Shown: piece after piece, positions 53,889 through 62,610 of the stretch
Layout: each line of letters starts with the position of its first letter
Numbering within the stretch: the stretch's first letter is position 1
Source of the DNA: Diaphorobacter sp. HDW4A
GTDB taxonomy: Bacteria > Pseudomonadota > Gammaproteobacteria > Burkholderiales > Burkholderiaceae_C
Direction: 5' to 3'
Assembly: GCF_011305995.1 (NCBI RefSeq)
Contig: NZ_CP049910.1
Location: 4,340,001 to 4,404,000 of the forward strand
DNA length: 64,000 nucleotides
Notes under the pieces: generated by a model
The model's input: the letters and a program-made list of their open reading frames with translations, nothing else
Told to the model about the DNA's origin: nothing
Database searches by the model: none
Translations under genes and position numbers: made by a program

Positions 53889-55136
53889 ATGACGTCCTTC
53901 TACGATGCACTGGAAACCCGCGACCCCAAGGATCGTGAAGCGGCTTTGATGGCCGCACTGCCCGCACAGATCGCCAACGCGCAGAAGAACTCCAGGGCGT
54001 TCGCGGAGATTCTTGAAGGTGTGGAGGCGGCTGCGGTGACCTGTCGCGAAACGCTCTCCAAGCTGCCAGTTACGCGCAAATACGAACTGCTAGAGCGTCA
54101 GCAGAAGGAGCGCGCGAGCGACCCCATCGGCGGGTTCAGCACCCTGCAGTTCGGCGCGCAGATGCCGCGCGTGTTCGCGAGCCCTGGCACGATCTACGAG
54201 CCCGAGGGCACGAAGAAGGACTACTGGCGCATGGCGCGTGCAATGTACGCGGCAGGCTTTCGTGCGGGTGAGCTAATCCACAACAGCTTCAGCTACCACT
54301 TCGTGCCTGCCGGTTCGATGATGGAAACCGGCGCCCACGCGCTTGGTTGCACCGTCTTCCCCGGCGGCACAGGCCAGACCGAGCAGCAAGTCCAGGCCAT
54401 GGCCGAGCTGCGGCCCGCAGGCTACATCGGCACGCCGAGCTTTTTGAAGATCATCATCGAGAAGGCGGGCGAACAAGGCGTGCAACTTGCCAGCGTCACC
54501 AAGGCCCTCGTCTCGGGCGAGGCCTTTCCGCCGTCGCTGCGCGACTGGATGGGTGAGCGTGGCGTGGCGGGCTACCAATGCTATGCCACGGCAGATCTGG
54601 GCCTGATCGCGTATGAGACATCGGCCCGCGAAGGCCTGGTGCTGGACGAAGGGGTGATCGTCGAGATCGTGCGCCCAGGCACGGGTGACCCGGTAGCCGA
54701 GGGCGAAGTCGGAGAACTCGTCATCACCACGCTGAACGCCGACTATCCGCTGATCCGCTTCGGCACAGGCGACCTCTCCGCAGTACTGTCCGGACCCTGT
54801 CCCACGGGCCGCACCAACACCCGCATCAAGGGCTGGATGGGTCGCGCCGATCAAACCACCAAGGTGCGCGGCATGTTTGTGCACCCGGGCCAGGTCGCGG
54901 CGGTTGCCAAGCGCTTCCCGCAGATCGTCAAATCGCGCCTCATGGTCAGCGGCGAAATGGCCAACGATCAGATGAAGCTCTTCATCGAAACCACCGAGAC
55001 CGCACCGGGCTTCGCCGAGCAGGTGGCCGAGGTGCTGCGCGAAGTGACCAAGCTGCGCGGCGAAATCCAGATGGTCGTCCCCGGCAGCCTGCCCAACGAC
55101 GGCAAAGTGATCGAGGACGCGCGCAGCTACAAGTGA
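53889..55136 (+). CDS. Phenylacetate-CoA ligase-like AMP-binding protein
   Basis: A 415-aa protein of the PaaK-like branch. Recognisable parts are LPVTRKYELLERQ, AGELIHNSFSYHFVPAG, ALGCTVFPGGTGQTEQQ, YIGTPSFLKIIIEKA and the C-terminal PNDGKVIEDARSYK. The canonical P-loop SSGTTGxP is replaced by FASPGTIYEPEG, so ATP binding or activity may be altered. It closes the ligase-transporter cluster and likely helps activate or sense the transported acid. A strong terminator follows 32 bases after the stop. Confidence 0.85.
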   Translation: MTSFYDALETRDPKDREAALMAALPAQIANAQKNSRAFAEILEGVEAAAVTCRETLSKLPVTRKYELLERQQKERASDPIGGFSTLQFGAQMPRVFASPGTIYEPEGTKKDYWRMARAMYAAGFRAGELIHNSFSYHFVPAGSMMETGAHALGCTVFPGGTGQTEQQVQAMAELRPAGYIGTPSFLKIIIEKAGEQGVQLASVTKALVSGEAFPPSLRDWMGERGVAGYQCYATADLGLIAYETSAREGLVLDEGVIVEIVRPGTGDPVAEGEVGELVITTLNADYPLIRFGTGDLSAVLSGPCPTGRTNTRIKGWMGRADQTTKVRGMFVHPGQVAAVAKRFPQIVKSRLMVSGEMANDQMKLFIETTETAPGFAEQVAEVLREVTKLRGEIQMVVPGSLPNDGKVIEDARSYK

Positions 55137-55167
55137 CAGGGCTCGGCCGCCAAGGCCTTGAAGCAAA

Positions 55168-55195
55168 AACCTCCCGTATACAGGGAGGTTTTTTT
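55168..55195 (+). terminator. Rho-independent terminator of the ligase-transporter operon
   Basis: AACCTCCC pairs with GGGAGGTT around GTATACA, followed by a run of T (55189-55195). The following 240 bases (55196-55436), up to the next gene, show no gene and no clear promoter. Confidence 0.93.
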
Positions 55196-55436
55196 ATGTC
55201 CGAATCCCCTGCTTCACGCAGGCCTATATCGGCTCATCGGCACAAGCGGTGAAATTTCTCTGCCCGAGAAAAATTACATCAAATTGACAACCATCGAAGT
55301 TCAGGGACTTCCTTGTAAACGAAATAGGGGCTCAACCCATTTAAGTCAAGGGCGTTTGCGCTTACTTCTCAGTGATTTCCTTAATGCCACATAAGGCAAT
55401 CTTTTTTACCATTGCGCCCTCTCTATCAGGAACATC

Positions 55437-56426
55437 ATGAAGACTACTTTCAAATTCGCCGTAGCCGCCGCCGCCGTATTCGCCGCCTTTGGCGCATCCG
55501 CCGAGGGCTACCCCGAAAAGGGAAAGACGATCACCATCGTGGTTCCATTCACGGCTGGCGGCCCTACGGACCGCGTGGCACGTGATCTGGCCGAAGCACT
55601 GCGCAAGCCGCTGAACGGTGCCACCATCGTCATCGACAACACCGCCGGCGCTGGCAGCTCCATCGGCATGGCCAAGGTGGCCCGAGCCAATCCAGACGGT
55701 TACACCCTGCTGCTAAATCACATCGGCATGGCCACCGTGCCAGGTCTGTATCGCAAGCTGCCGTTCAACGTGGAAAAAGACTTCGAGTACATGGGCATCA
55801 TCAATGATGTGCCGATGACTCTCGTTGGCAAGCCCACGCTGCCCGCCAACAACTACAAGGAACTGAGCGCTTGGATCACCGCCAACAAGGGCAAGATCAA
55901 TCTGGCCAACGCCGGCGTGGGTTCCGCCTCGCACTTGTGCGGCCTGCTGTTCCAGAGCCAGTTGCAGGTCGACATGACGCCCGTGCCCTACAAGGGTGCT
56001 GCGCCCGCCATTGCCGACCTGATGGGCAACCAGGTCGACCTGCTGTGCGACCAGACCACCAACACGACCCAACAGATCGCCGGCAAGAAGGTCAAGGCCT
56101 ACGCCGTGACCACGCCCAAGCGCCTGACCACGCCCGACCTGAAGGATCTGCCGACGCTGCAGGAGTCGGGCCTCAAAGGCTTTGAAGTGACGATCTGGCA
56201 CGGCCTGTACGCCCCCAAGGGCACGCCTGCCGCCGTGATCAAGGCGGTGAACGACGCACTGAAGGTCGCGCTGAAGGACCCGACCTTCGTGAAGAACGAA
56301 GAAGCTCTGGGTGCCGTGATTGCCAACGACGACCGCCTGACACCCGAAGGCCACAAGAAGTTCGTGATCTCGGAAATCAACAAGTGGGGCCCCATCATCA
56401 AGGCTGCCGGTGCCTATGCTGACTGA
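55437..56426 (+). CDS. Bug-family tripartite tricarboxylate transporter substrate-binding protein
   Basis: A 329-aa periplasmic binding protein. The signal peptide ends near GASAEG (about residue 22). The mature part shows ITIVVPFTAGGPTDRVARDLA, VIDNTAGAGSSIGM and LLNHIGMATVPGLYR in the ligand region, and a conserved MTPVPYKGAAPAIADLMG. It is monocistronic: its own hairpin terminator follows and a terminator precedes it. No TctA/TctB membrane subunits are adjacent. It is only distantly like the Bug protein at 7653. Confidence 0.88.
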   Translation: MKTTFKFAVAAAAVFAAFGASAEGYPEKGKTITIVVPFTAGGPTDRVARDLAEALRKPLNGATIVIDNTAGAGSSIGMAKVARANPDGYTLLLNHIGMATVPGLYRKLPFNVEKDFEYMGIINDVPMTLVGKPTLPANNYKELSAWITANKGKINLANAGVGSASHLCGLLFQSQLQVDMTPVPYKGAAPAIADLMGNQVDLLCDQTTNTTQQIAGKKVKAYAVTTPKRLTTPDLKDLPTLQESGLKGFEVTIWHGLYAPKGTPAAVIKAVNDALKVALKDPTFVKNEEALGAVIANDDRLTPEGHKKFVISEINKWGPIIKAAGAYAD

Positions 56427-56488
56427 TTGATTGGAACCGCTGCGGATGGCCGAGCCTGGTGTCGGCCGGTCCGCTTCGGCAGTCAAAC

Positions 56489-56525
56489 AAAAAGCGGTGG
56501 ACTCGAAAGAGCCCACCGCTTTTTT
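56489..56525 (+). terminator. Rho-independent terminator of the Bug gene
   Basis: AAAAAGCGGTGG pairs with CCACCGCTTTTT; the loop contains a further CTC-GAAA-GAG mini-stem. The T-run ends at 56525. The reverse strand also ends in T, so it may serve the convergent DUF1840 gene as well. Confidence 0.92.
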
Positions 56526-56549
56526 GTTGGAGCCGGTTTGATGCGCTGC

Positions 56550-56888
56550 CTACCAAACCACGTCGTTGTTCTCGGCGGCACTGCGGCGCAGCATGTCGAT
56601 GAAGGGCACGGCGCGCTGGCGCAGGCCGATGATTTCGCCTTCATTGACCTGCTGATCTTCCTCGTTGGTGCTCGCGTAATCGGGTGACTTGTCGCGTTCC
56701 TTGCGGCCCAGATTCTCTTCTGCGTCCACGGCGGCTTCCAGCGCCGCAATGGCTCCCGGAATCTGCGCGACGGTCACGATGCCATGGGCATCGCCCGGGT
56801 CCTTGCCGATGATCGGGAGAATCTGGCGTGCCGTGGGCTCCAGCATGATGAGATCGGCTGTCGAACGGGATTTGAATTTGTAGAGCAT
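56550..56888 (-). CDS. DUF1840 domain protein
   Basis: A 112-aa cytosolic protein starting MLYKFKSRSTADLIMLEP, the typical DUF1840 opening, and ending in an acidic-to-neutral helix with QRAVPFIDMLRRSAAEN. No catalytic motif is visible and the function is unknown. It lies 16 bp after the cyclopropane fatty acid synthase gene on the same strand and is probably co-transcribed with it. The start at 56888 agrees with where the family begins. Confidence 0.85.
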   Translation of the reverse strand: MLYKFKSRSTADLIMLEPTARQILPIIGKDPGDAHGIVTVAQIPGAIAALEAAVDAEENLGRKERDKSPDYASTNEEDQQVNEGEIIGLRQRAVPFIDMLRRSAAENNDVVW

Positions 56889-56904
56889 CGCGGCTTCGCT
56901 TCGT

Positions 56905-58212
56905 TCAGGGAGTGGTGGTCGATGATGTCGTCTCGGACTGCCCGGATGCCACCGACTCGCGCGGCGCATACATGTAGTCGCGGGTGAAAGGATAAACCGA
57001 TTGGGCGCCGGTCATCACTCCGGTCTGCAAATCGCCATTGGGACGCATCGCCAACATCTGGTGCAGGGCGATCCAGCCACGTTCGAAGCCGATGGCGCTG
57101 CCCGCCAGATATAGGCGATAGGCGCGCAGAGCCTTGCCCCCCTTCTCCTCTCCGTATTGCCGATTGAGAATGTCTGTGGCCTCGTCCAGCCGAGCCTCCA
57201 GCGCATCGGACCAGGCCCACAGCGTCTTTGCATAGTGCGGACGCAAGTTTTCCGTATCGACCATTTCAAGCCCACCGAGCGCCATGTCGCGCTGCACGGT
57301 ACTCACATGCAGCAGTTCGCCACCGGGGAAAATGTAGCGCTCGATGAAGTCTCCCATTCCCGCGCCTAGCTGGGCGTTGTCGACACCGCCCGACGTGATG
57401 CCGTGATTCAACAGCAGGCCGCCCGGCCTCAAGAGATCGTGCACCGTCTGGAAATATCGCACCATCTGAGCGCGACCCACATGCTCGAACATGCCGACGG
57501 AAGCAATCTTGTCGAAAGGTTCGTCGGTCTTGAGCTCCCGGTAGTCCACCAGTTTCATGCGGACCCGATCACCGAGGCCGCGTTCTTCGATCAATCGTTG
57601 CACATGGGCGTACTGATTCTTGGAAAGTGTGATGCCGGTCGCGTCCACGCCGTAGTGCTCGGCGGCCCACAGCAACAGCCCGCCCCAGCCCGCACCGATG
57701 TCGAGAAAGCGTTCGCCGCGCTGCAGATTGAGCTTGCGGCAGATGTGATCGAGCTTGGCCTCCTGCGCTTTTGCAAGGCTCAGGTCCTGCGTACGATAGT
57801 AAGCGCAGGAATACACCCGGCGCGGATCGAGCCACAGCGCATAAAAATCATCGGAGAGGTCGTAGTGGAACTGGATGTTGCGCGCATCGTGCAGGAGGGT
57901 GTGCGCAGCCATCGAACGGGTGCGCTGGACCACACGGTGCCACCAACCGCCCGATTCATTGGTCGGATCGAACTTGAGCAGCGATGTGGCAACCGTCATC
58001 AAATGCCGCATGCTGCCCTCGATGGCCACACGGCCTTCGACAATGGCGGCACCCACGTTGCCGATTTCGCCCATGGCCAGAGCCACCATGGACAAACGAT
58101 CCTTGAACCCCAGTCTCACCTCAGGCTCCTTGGCACCAAGGCGTTTTCCATCTGGAAGTTGCACCTGCACGCTGACAGGTGACGCTGCAAGACTGAGCTC
58201 CAGCGACTTCAT
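56905..58212 (-). CDS. cfa: Cyclopropane-fatty-acyl-phospholipid synthase
   Basis: A ~435-aa SAM-dependent enzyme. The SAM motif is FLDIGAGWGGLLLWAAEHYG, preceded by HYDLSDDFYALWLDPRRVYSCAYY and followed by GITLSKNQYAHVQ and GMFEHVGRAQMVRYF, all typical of Cfa. It adds a methylene bridge across double bonds of membrane lipids in stationary phase or acid stress. The start is uncertain: ATG at 58212 has AAGGA 4 bases upstream, while GTG at 58224 follows the stronger GAGGAG by 5 bases. A DUF1840 gene follows in the operon. Confidence 0.9.
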   Translation of the reverse strand: MKSLELSLAASPVSVQVQLPDGKRLGAKEPEVRLGFKDRLSMVALAMGEIGNVGAAIVEGRVAIEGSMRHLMTVATSLLKFDPTNESGGWWHRVVQRTRSMAAHTLLHDARNIQFHYDLSDDFYALWLDPRRVYSCAYYRTQDLSLAKAQEAKLDHICRKLNLQRGERFLDIGAGWGGLLLWAAEHYGVDATGITLSKNQYAHVQRLIEERGLGDRVRMKLVDYRELKTDEPFDKIASVGMFEHVGRAQMVRYFQTVHDLLRPGGLLLNHGITSGGVDNAQLGAGMGDFIERYIFPGGELLHVSTVQRDMALGGLEMVDTENLRPHYAKTLWAWSDALEARLDEATDILNRQYGEEKGGKALRAYRLYLAGSAIGFERGWIALHQMLAMRPNGDLQTGVMTGAQSVYPFTRDYMYAPRESVASGQSETTSSTTTP

Positions 58213-58485
58213 CAAGTCCTTCACACCAGCTCCTCGCGAGAAATTCAACGTTGTTGATTTTTTGCCCTTGAGTGCGCAATAGTCAATGGACTTTGTCTTA
58301 CAAGCCGGACAGCAGTTTGCCGACACCCGTATTCATGCGCATTTCGCGCCCCAGCGTGCGTTTCATGCGTCCAAACCCGGCAAAAGCAGAGCAAAAATAC
58401 AGTAGAAAAACCCGATTTAGACCATAGACCTCGCAAATATGGCCTAATAGCCGGTTTAGTGGATTTTTCTTTAGAGGAGCCAATC

Positions 58486-58653
58486 ATGGGCAACAAGATC
58501 GTTACCGAAGCAGACCGCAAGCGCGCACCCCGTCCAACACCTATGCCCGGCATGCCTTTGGCTACCGCCGGTCGCGGCCAGCGCGTGAGCCTGGAGCGCG
58601 GTGTGGCAACACGCAGCAAGAAGAACCCTGGCAAGCGTCCGCACCAAGGTTGA
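58486..58653 (+). CDS. Small basic protein of unknown function
   Basis: A 55-aa, Arg/Lys/Pro-rich protein (RKRAPRPTPMPGMPLA and ATRSKKNPGKRPHQG). There is no membrane segment or known fold, and it is probably largely unstructured and nucleic-acid or ribosome binding by charge. A strong ribosome site AGAGGAG lies 7 bases before the ATG, and the gene has its own upstream gap (58213-58485), so it is very likely real. It is flanked by divergent cfa and convergent tag, with no operon partner. I do not recognise it. Confidence 0.65.
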   Translation: MGNKIVTEADRKRAPRPTPMPGMPLATAGRGQRVSLERGVATRSKKNPGKRPHQG

Positions 58654-58792
58654 TCCGCAAGGGTCTCTTTCATTCGCTTTGCGACCCGCGCTTCAACCCG
58701 TTTGAACCAGGGCGCATTGCGGATGGAAGGCTGACCTCATTTCTCCCCCATCCTCATCTCTCATCCGCTGCCCCTGCAGACTCCCGCAAGCA

Positions 58793-59458
58793 CTAGCTGC
58801 GCTGCGGAATCTTGAACCGGTTGCGCGCCTCAGCCGCTGCCTTGTGCACATGGCAACCGTCGATATGGTCATTGACCAGCCCCATGGCCTGCATGAAGGC
58901 ATACATCGTGGTCGGCCCGACAAAACTCCAGCCTCGTTTCTTCAGATCCTTGGACAAAGCCAGTGACGCCTGTGTCGCCGTGATCGCGCGCACCGCATCG
59001 TACGTGTTCACTTTGGGCCGCTCCTGCCCCGCCTGCGACTCGTAACCCCAGACATAGGCTCCGAGCGAGCCAAACTCCCGGCGCAATTCGATCACCCGCT
59101 TGGCGTTGTTGATGGTCGACTCGATCTTGCCGCGATGGCGCACGATGCCCGCATCGGCCAACAGTCTCGCAATGTCTTTCTCGCCAAACCGCGACAGCTC
59201 CTCGGCCTCAAAATTGGCGAACCCGGAGCGAAAAGACTCGCGCTTGTTGAGGATGGTGATCCAGCTCAGCCCCGCCTGGAACCCTTCAAGACAAAGCTTC
59301 TCGAACAAACGCCGATCATCGTCCACGGGGAAGCCCCATTCGTGGTCGTGATAATGCTTGTACAAAGGCGAAGCCTCGCACCAGAAACAGCGCTGATGGC
59401 CGCTGTCATCGGTGAAAAGTCCCGCCACTGGTTCATGAGTGTGTTTGCTGTCGGCCAT
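58793..59458 (-). CDS. tag: DNA-3-methyladenine glycosylase I
   Basis: A 221-aa DNA repair enzyme. The zinc-binding residues are in RCFWCEAS and HIDGCHVHK, and the active-site region includes YHDHEWGFPVDDDRRLFEKLCLEGFQAGLSW spread over two segments, with the Glu and Trp of the Tag pocket. It removes 3-methyladenine from DNA. The N-terminus is ~30 residues longer than E. coli Tag (187 aa) and includes DSKHTHEPVAGLFTDDSGH. It is divergent from the aminopeptidase gene 44 bp away. Confidence 0.94.
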   Translation of the reverse strand: MADSKHTHEPVAGLFTDDSGHQRCFWCEASPLYKHYHDHEWGFPVDDDRRLFEKLCLEGFQAGLSWITILNKRESFRSGFANFEAEELSRFGEKDIARLLADAGIVRHRGKIESTINNAKRVIELRREFGSLGAYVWGYESQAGQERPKVNTYDAVRAITATQASLALSKDLKKRGWSFVGPTTMYAFMQAMGLVNDHIDGCHVHKAAAEARNRFKIPQRS

Positions 59459-59502
59459 CAGCCCATTGTGCCGCGAAATCAGAAAAGACTGTATATCCAT
59501 CC

Positions 59503-60663
59503 ATGCAAAAATCTTTTCCATTGGTCCTTTCACTGTTCGCAGCGCTGGCCCTCGGCGGCTGCGCATCCTCATCAGGCGACAGCACACTCGGGTATTACTG
59601 GCAGTCGTTTCGTGGGCATATGGGCATCATGGGTGCGGCGAAACCCGTGCAGGACTGGATCAACGACCCCAGCCTGAAGCCCGCGCTGCGCGAACGTCTG
59701 GCGCTCGCCCAACACGCACGCCAGTTCGCCATTGACGAACTCGCCTTGCCAGACAACGCCAGCTATCGCCGATTTGCGCAGTTGGGCCGGGCTGCGGCCG
59801 TGTGGAACGTTGTCGGTGCACCGCCCTACTCACTTAAGCTGCACACTTGGTGTTTTCCGGTGACGGGCTGCATCGGCTACCGGGGCTACTTTGCCGAGGC
59901 TGATGCCAAGGCCGAGTCAGAGCGACTCGCACAATCGGGCCAGGAGGTCAGCGTCTACCCTGTGCCCGCGTATTCCACGCTCGGCTATTCCAACTGGCTC
60001 GGCGGCGATCCGCTGCTCAACACCTTCATCGGCTGGCCCGAGGGCGACTTCGTGCGCCTGCTGTTCCATGAACTCGCGCACCAGGTGGTCTACGCCGAGG
60101 GTGACACGGCGTTCAACGAGTCCTACGCCACCGCTGTCGAGCGCCTTGGCGTGGAAAAGTGGCTAAGCGAACATTCCAGCCCCAAGGCCCAAACCGAATT
60201 CACTACCAGCGAGAAACGCCGTGCCGAATTCCGGACCATCACCCGCAACGCCCGCGCCGCGCTAGCGCAGGTCTACGACAACGGCGACGCCGACACCACC
60301 GACGGGAGAGCTCAATTGGAGTGGGAAAAACAGCGCGCCATGCAGGCCTTCCACGAGGCCTACGCACAGCAGCGCAAACGCTGGATCACTGAAGACCAAG
60401 TCAAGCCAGACCAGCTCACGAATCTAGACCGCTGGGTCAGAGAAGCCAATAACGCCACCTTCGGCGCACAAGGCGCCTACGACGATCTCGTGCCCGCGTT
60501 CATCGCACTGTTTGAACAACTGGGGCAAGACTGGCGCAAGTTTCACGCGGCAGTGAAGGACCTCGCCAATCAGCCAAGAGCAGAGCGCCAAGCAGCGCTC
60601 ATCGCATTGATGCAATCAACGCCGCCACAAACTGCCGCCTCGGCAGAGCCAACCGGCCACTGA
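59503..60663 (+). CDS. Predicted lipoprotein zinc aminopeptidase (COG4324 / Aminopep type)
   Basis: A 386-aa protein with lipoprotein signal peptide ending LALGGC (Cys ~20). The active site is HELAHQVVYAEGDTAFNESYA: HExxH with the third zinc ligand Glu 18 residues after the second His. This context (GCIGYRGYF before, FHELAHQ...FNESYA) is that of the predicted aminopeptidases of the PF10023 type. It should act in the periplasm on peptides, anchored to the membrane. No partner genes are apparent; an RNA-like repeat lies 3' of it on the other strand. Confidence 0.82.
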   Translation: MQKSFPLVLSLFAALALGGCASSSGDSTLGYYWQSFRGHMGIMGAAKPVQDWINDPSLKPALRERLALAQHARQFAIDELALPDNASYRRFAQLGRAAAVWNVVGAPPYSLKLHTWCFPVTGCIGYRGYFAEADAKAESERLAQSGQEVSVYPVPAYSTLGYSNWLGGDPLLNTFIGWPEGDFVRLLFHELAHQVVYAEGDTAFNESYATAVERLGVEKWLSEHSSPKAQTEFTTSEKRRAEFRTITRNARAALAQVYDNGDADTTDGRAQLEWEKQRAMQAFHEAYAQQRKRWITEDQVKPDQLTNLDRWVREANNATFGAQGAYDDLVPAFIALFEQLGQDWRKFHAAVKDLANQPRAERQAALIALMQSTPPQTAASAEPTGH

Positions 60664-60683
60664 TCCCCCACACCAACGACAAG

Positions 60684-60932
60684 AAAGCCCTTCAGGCCAG
60701 GGACCCTCTGCACAAATCAGATCGACGCATGCTTACGCGGACTCGGGCGGTCTACAGCGTTGAAAATCCTCGCGATAGCTACGGCTATCCCTGTGGTTTT
60801 CGCCTTGTATCTCATCCCGATCCGCACAAGCTGCTTGTCGATCGATTCGTGCAGAGGGTCCCTAGGCGTCTCACGCGCAGACAGCACTCTCGTACGGCAA
60901 GCGTGAGCAACGACACATGAAGGGCTTTATTG
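60684..60932 (-). repeat. Structured repeat/RNA element, copy 1, interrupted by a palindromic insertion
   Basis: The two halves are 60684-60698 and 60864-60932. Outer stem P1 is AAAGCCCTTCA (60684-60694) with TGAAGGGCTTT (60918-60928). P2 is CTCACGC with GCGTGAG (60901-60907). P3 on the minus strand is GTAC-GAGA-GTGC, a GNRA-looped hairpin with one G-U pair. The halves match the uninterrupted copy at 62611-62696. In minus orientation it begins 44 bases after the acyl-CoA-binding protein stop. Confidence 0.65.
60699..60863. mobile_element. 165-bp palindromic MITE-like element
   Basis: Perfect 15-bp terminal inverted repeats, AGGGACCCTCTGCAC and GTGCAGAGGGTCCCT, bound the element; imperfect pairing continues inward (GATCGACGC with GTCGATC). 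The centre is GATAGC-TACG-GCTATC (60774-60789). The whole can fold into one long hairpin. It sits exactly inside the structured repeat; the joined flanks GGCC+AGGCGTCTC restore the sequence of the intact copy. It has no coding capacity, so it would need a transposase in trans. Confidence 0.75.
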
Positions 60933-60975
60933 CCGCGCCCGTCGGGGTAGCGAGCACAACGAACAAGACAAAAAA

Positions 60976-61233
60976 TCAGCCCCGCAGGGATTCGATGAGG
61001 TCGATGTATTGCTGCTTGGCTTCGTCGTTGGTGGTGTCCTTGAGCTTCTCCCACGCATCCCACTTCGCACGGCCCACGATGTCAGAAAAGCTGGGCTTCT
61101 TCTCTTCGTTGTCGCCCGCAGTCGCCTGCTTGTAGAGCGCATAAATCTTCAGCAGAGTCGGATTGTCAGGACGCTCGGTCAGCAGCTTGGAATTGGCGAC
61201 GGCGGTTTCGAAAGTGACGTTCAGATCGGACAT
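60976..61233 (-). CDS. Acyl-CoA-binding protein
   Basis: An 85-aa protein of the exact size of eukaryotic-type ACBP. Conserved parts are LLKIYALYKQATAGD, then GRAKWDAWEKLK and AKQQYIDLIESL, with the Lys/Tyr residues that contact CoA. It binds long-chain acyl-CoA in the cytosol and buffers their pool. The start at 61233 fits the family. It is probably monocistronic and is followed by the structured repeat copy 1. Confidence 0.93.
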   Translation of the reverse strand: MSDLNVTFETAVANSKLLTERPDNPTLLKIYALYKQATAGDNEEKKPSFSDIVGRAKWDAWEKLKDTTNDEAKQQYIDLIESLRG

Positions 61234-61326
61234 GGCTTGTTGTCTCCGCAAACAGGTCGATAAATGGAAACGGGATATCAGTAGTGCGCCAGTGTAGCCA
61301 AAATTCGAACGATCGTGCTTTTTATT

Positions 61327-62445
61327 TCAACCTTCGCGCGCGAGTCCGTCCACTGCCTGAAACATCGCCTGCCGCGACTGGCTGATGACCAGCCCCTTCC
61401 ACCCGTCCGACTCGTCGAAAAACGCCGCCCGCATCTGTGCATGGATCTGCTGTTCGAGGCTCGAATCAAAACCCGCACCGGCATCGTCGGCGTGCAGATG
61501 CAGCCAGTGATCAGCGCGCAGGGCCTGCAACACCTGCACCGCCGGAATGGTGCCGAACTCCAGCGTCAACCCGGTGAACTGCGCCTGCGGGCATTCTTTA
61601 TCAATGGCGCCATGCATCTGGCCGGTCAGCTCGGCCGAGGCTGAATCCCCATCACCCGCCACCGTCACCGGCGTGGCACCACCGCCGCTCCACCAATCGA
61701 TCGCACGCTGCATGCTGACGGCCTCGTTGCGACCCGAATAGATGCGCTCGCAAAAGCCGAATGGCCCGAGCCCCGTGTGTAGATCCAACCAGACGATGCG
61801 CGACGCCTTGCTGCCGTAGCGCTGCAGGATGGAGCGCAGCGTCCGGTGGCTCCATGTCGGCTCCTGGCCTCCATAGAACAGACCGTCAGGACGCTGGTAT
61901 TGCCCTCGGCTGATGACCGCCTGCAAAGCAGCCTCACCATGTTCGGACACCAGCTTGCCGAGCGCCATCTCGTTCTGTAGCGTAGGCGGCCATTGCTCGG
62001 GCAGCAGGATCGGGTGCAGCTCGTCATACGCGGGATTGGCGGGAAGCGGCTGACCGAAATCGATGAAGTTACGGTTCAGATCCACGTTCTCGTTGGTCAC
62101 CCGCCGCAGAAACGAAAAACCATGCGGATTAAGCGCATGCACATACAGCACCGCAACGCCCTGCGCCCGAGCCTTCGCGCGCCACTCGTCGTCATGCAGC
62201 GCAAACACCTGTACGCCACTGCCGCACAGCCCCTCCACACCATGACAGCCGCTGCTCACGATCAGCAGCCGCTCGGCATCCATCGCCCCGTCAAGCGCCA
62301 CATCGACCGCCAACTCCTCGCCCTCACGCCCCTTGAGCGGATGCCGATACTGCTGCAGCGACAACCCCGCCGTCGCCACCCCGGCAATGAAGCGAGCCCG
62401 CGCAAGCGCGTAGCGATCGGCGAAAGCATCCGGAATGGGGATCAT
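61327..62445 (-). CDS. M14-family (DUF2817) metallopeptidase
   Basis: A 372-aa cytosolic-looking protein with no signal peptide. Zinc carboxypeptidase-like features are SSGCHGVEGLCGSG near residue 66 (H-x2-E), NPHGFSFLRRVTNENVDLNRN and IVWLDLHTGLGPFG (third zinc His), with a likely catalytic Glu in LTLEFGTIP. This matches the DUF2817 branch of the M14 superfamily, whose substrates are uncertain. It lies 320 bp after the M20 amidohydrolase gene on the same strand, so a role in peptide or amidated-acid breakdown is plausible. Confidence 0.82.
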   Translation of the reverse strand: MIPIPDAFADRYALARARFIAGVATAGLSLQQYRHPLKGREGEELAVDVALDGAMDAERLLIVSSGCHGVEGLCGSGVQVFALHDDEWRAKARAQGVAVLYVHALNPHGFSFLRRVTNENVDLNRNFIDFGQPLPANPAYDELHPILLPEQWPPTLQNEMALGKLVSEHGEAALQAVISRGQYQRPDGLFYGGQEPTWSHRTLRSILQRYGSKASRIVWLDLHTGLGPFGFCERIYSGRNEAVSMQRAIDWWSGGGATPVTVAGDGDSASAELTGQMHGAIDKECPQAQFTGLTLEFGTIPAVQVLQALRADHWLHLHADDAGAGFDSSLEQQIHAQMRAAFFDESDGWKGLVISQSRQAMFQAVDGLAREG

Positions 62446-62610
62446 GAGGGCGACTCCAGTTCAGAAAAGTGCGCAGCAATGATGAGTCCCAACGATGTAA
62501 GCCGCATGGCAAAACAATCAACAGGGACTTCCCGTGGATGAGCTGAGCGCCTGTCTCAAGCAGCGGGCCTACGAAGCAAGCAGCGCCGTCGATCATCCAC
62601 CCCATGGCAT

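Noticed and set aside
36343..61318. Identical 13-mer CGAACGATCGTGC at 36343 and 61306
   Set aside because: Matches of this length are expected by chance many times in 64 kb; the second site is not in a similar context.
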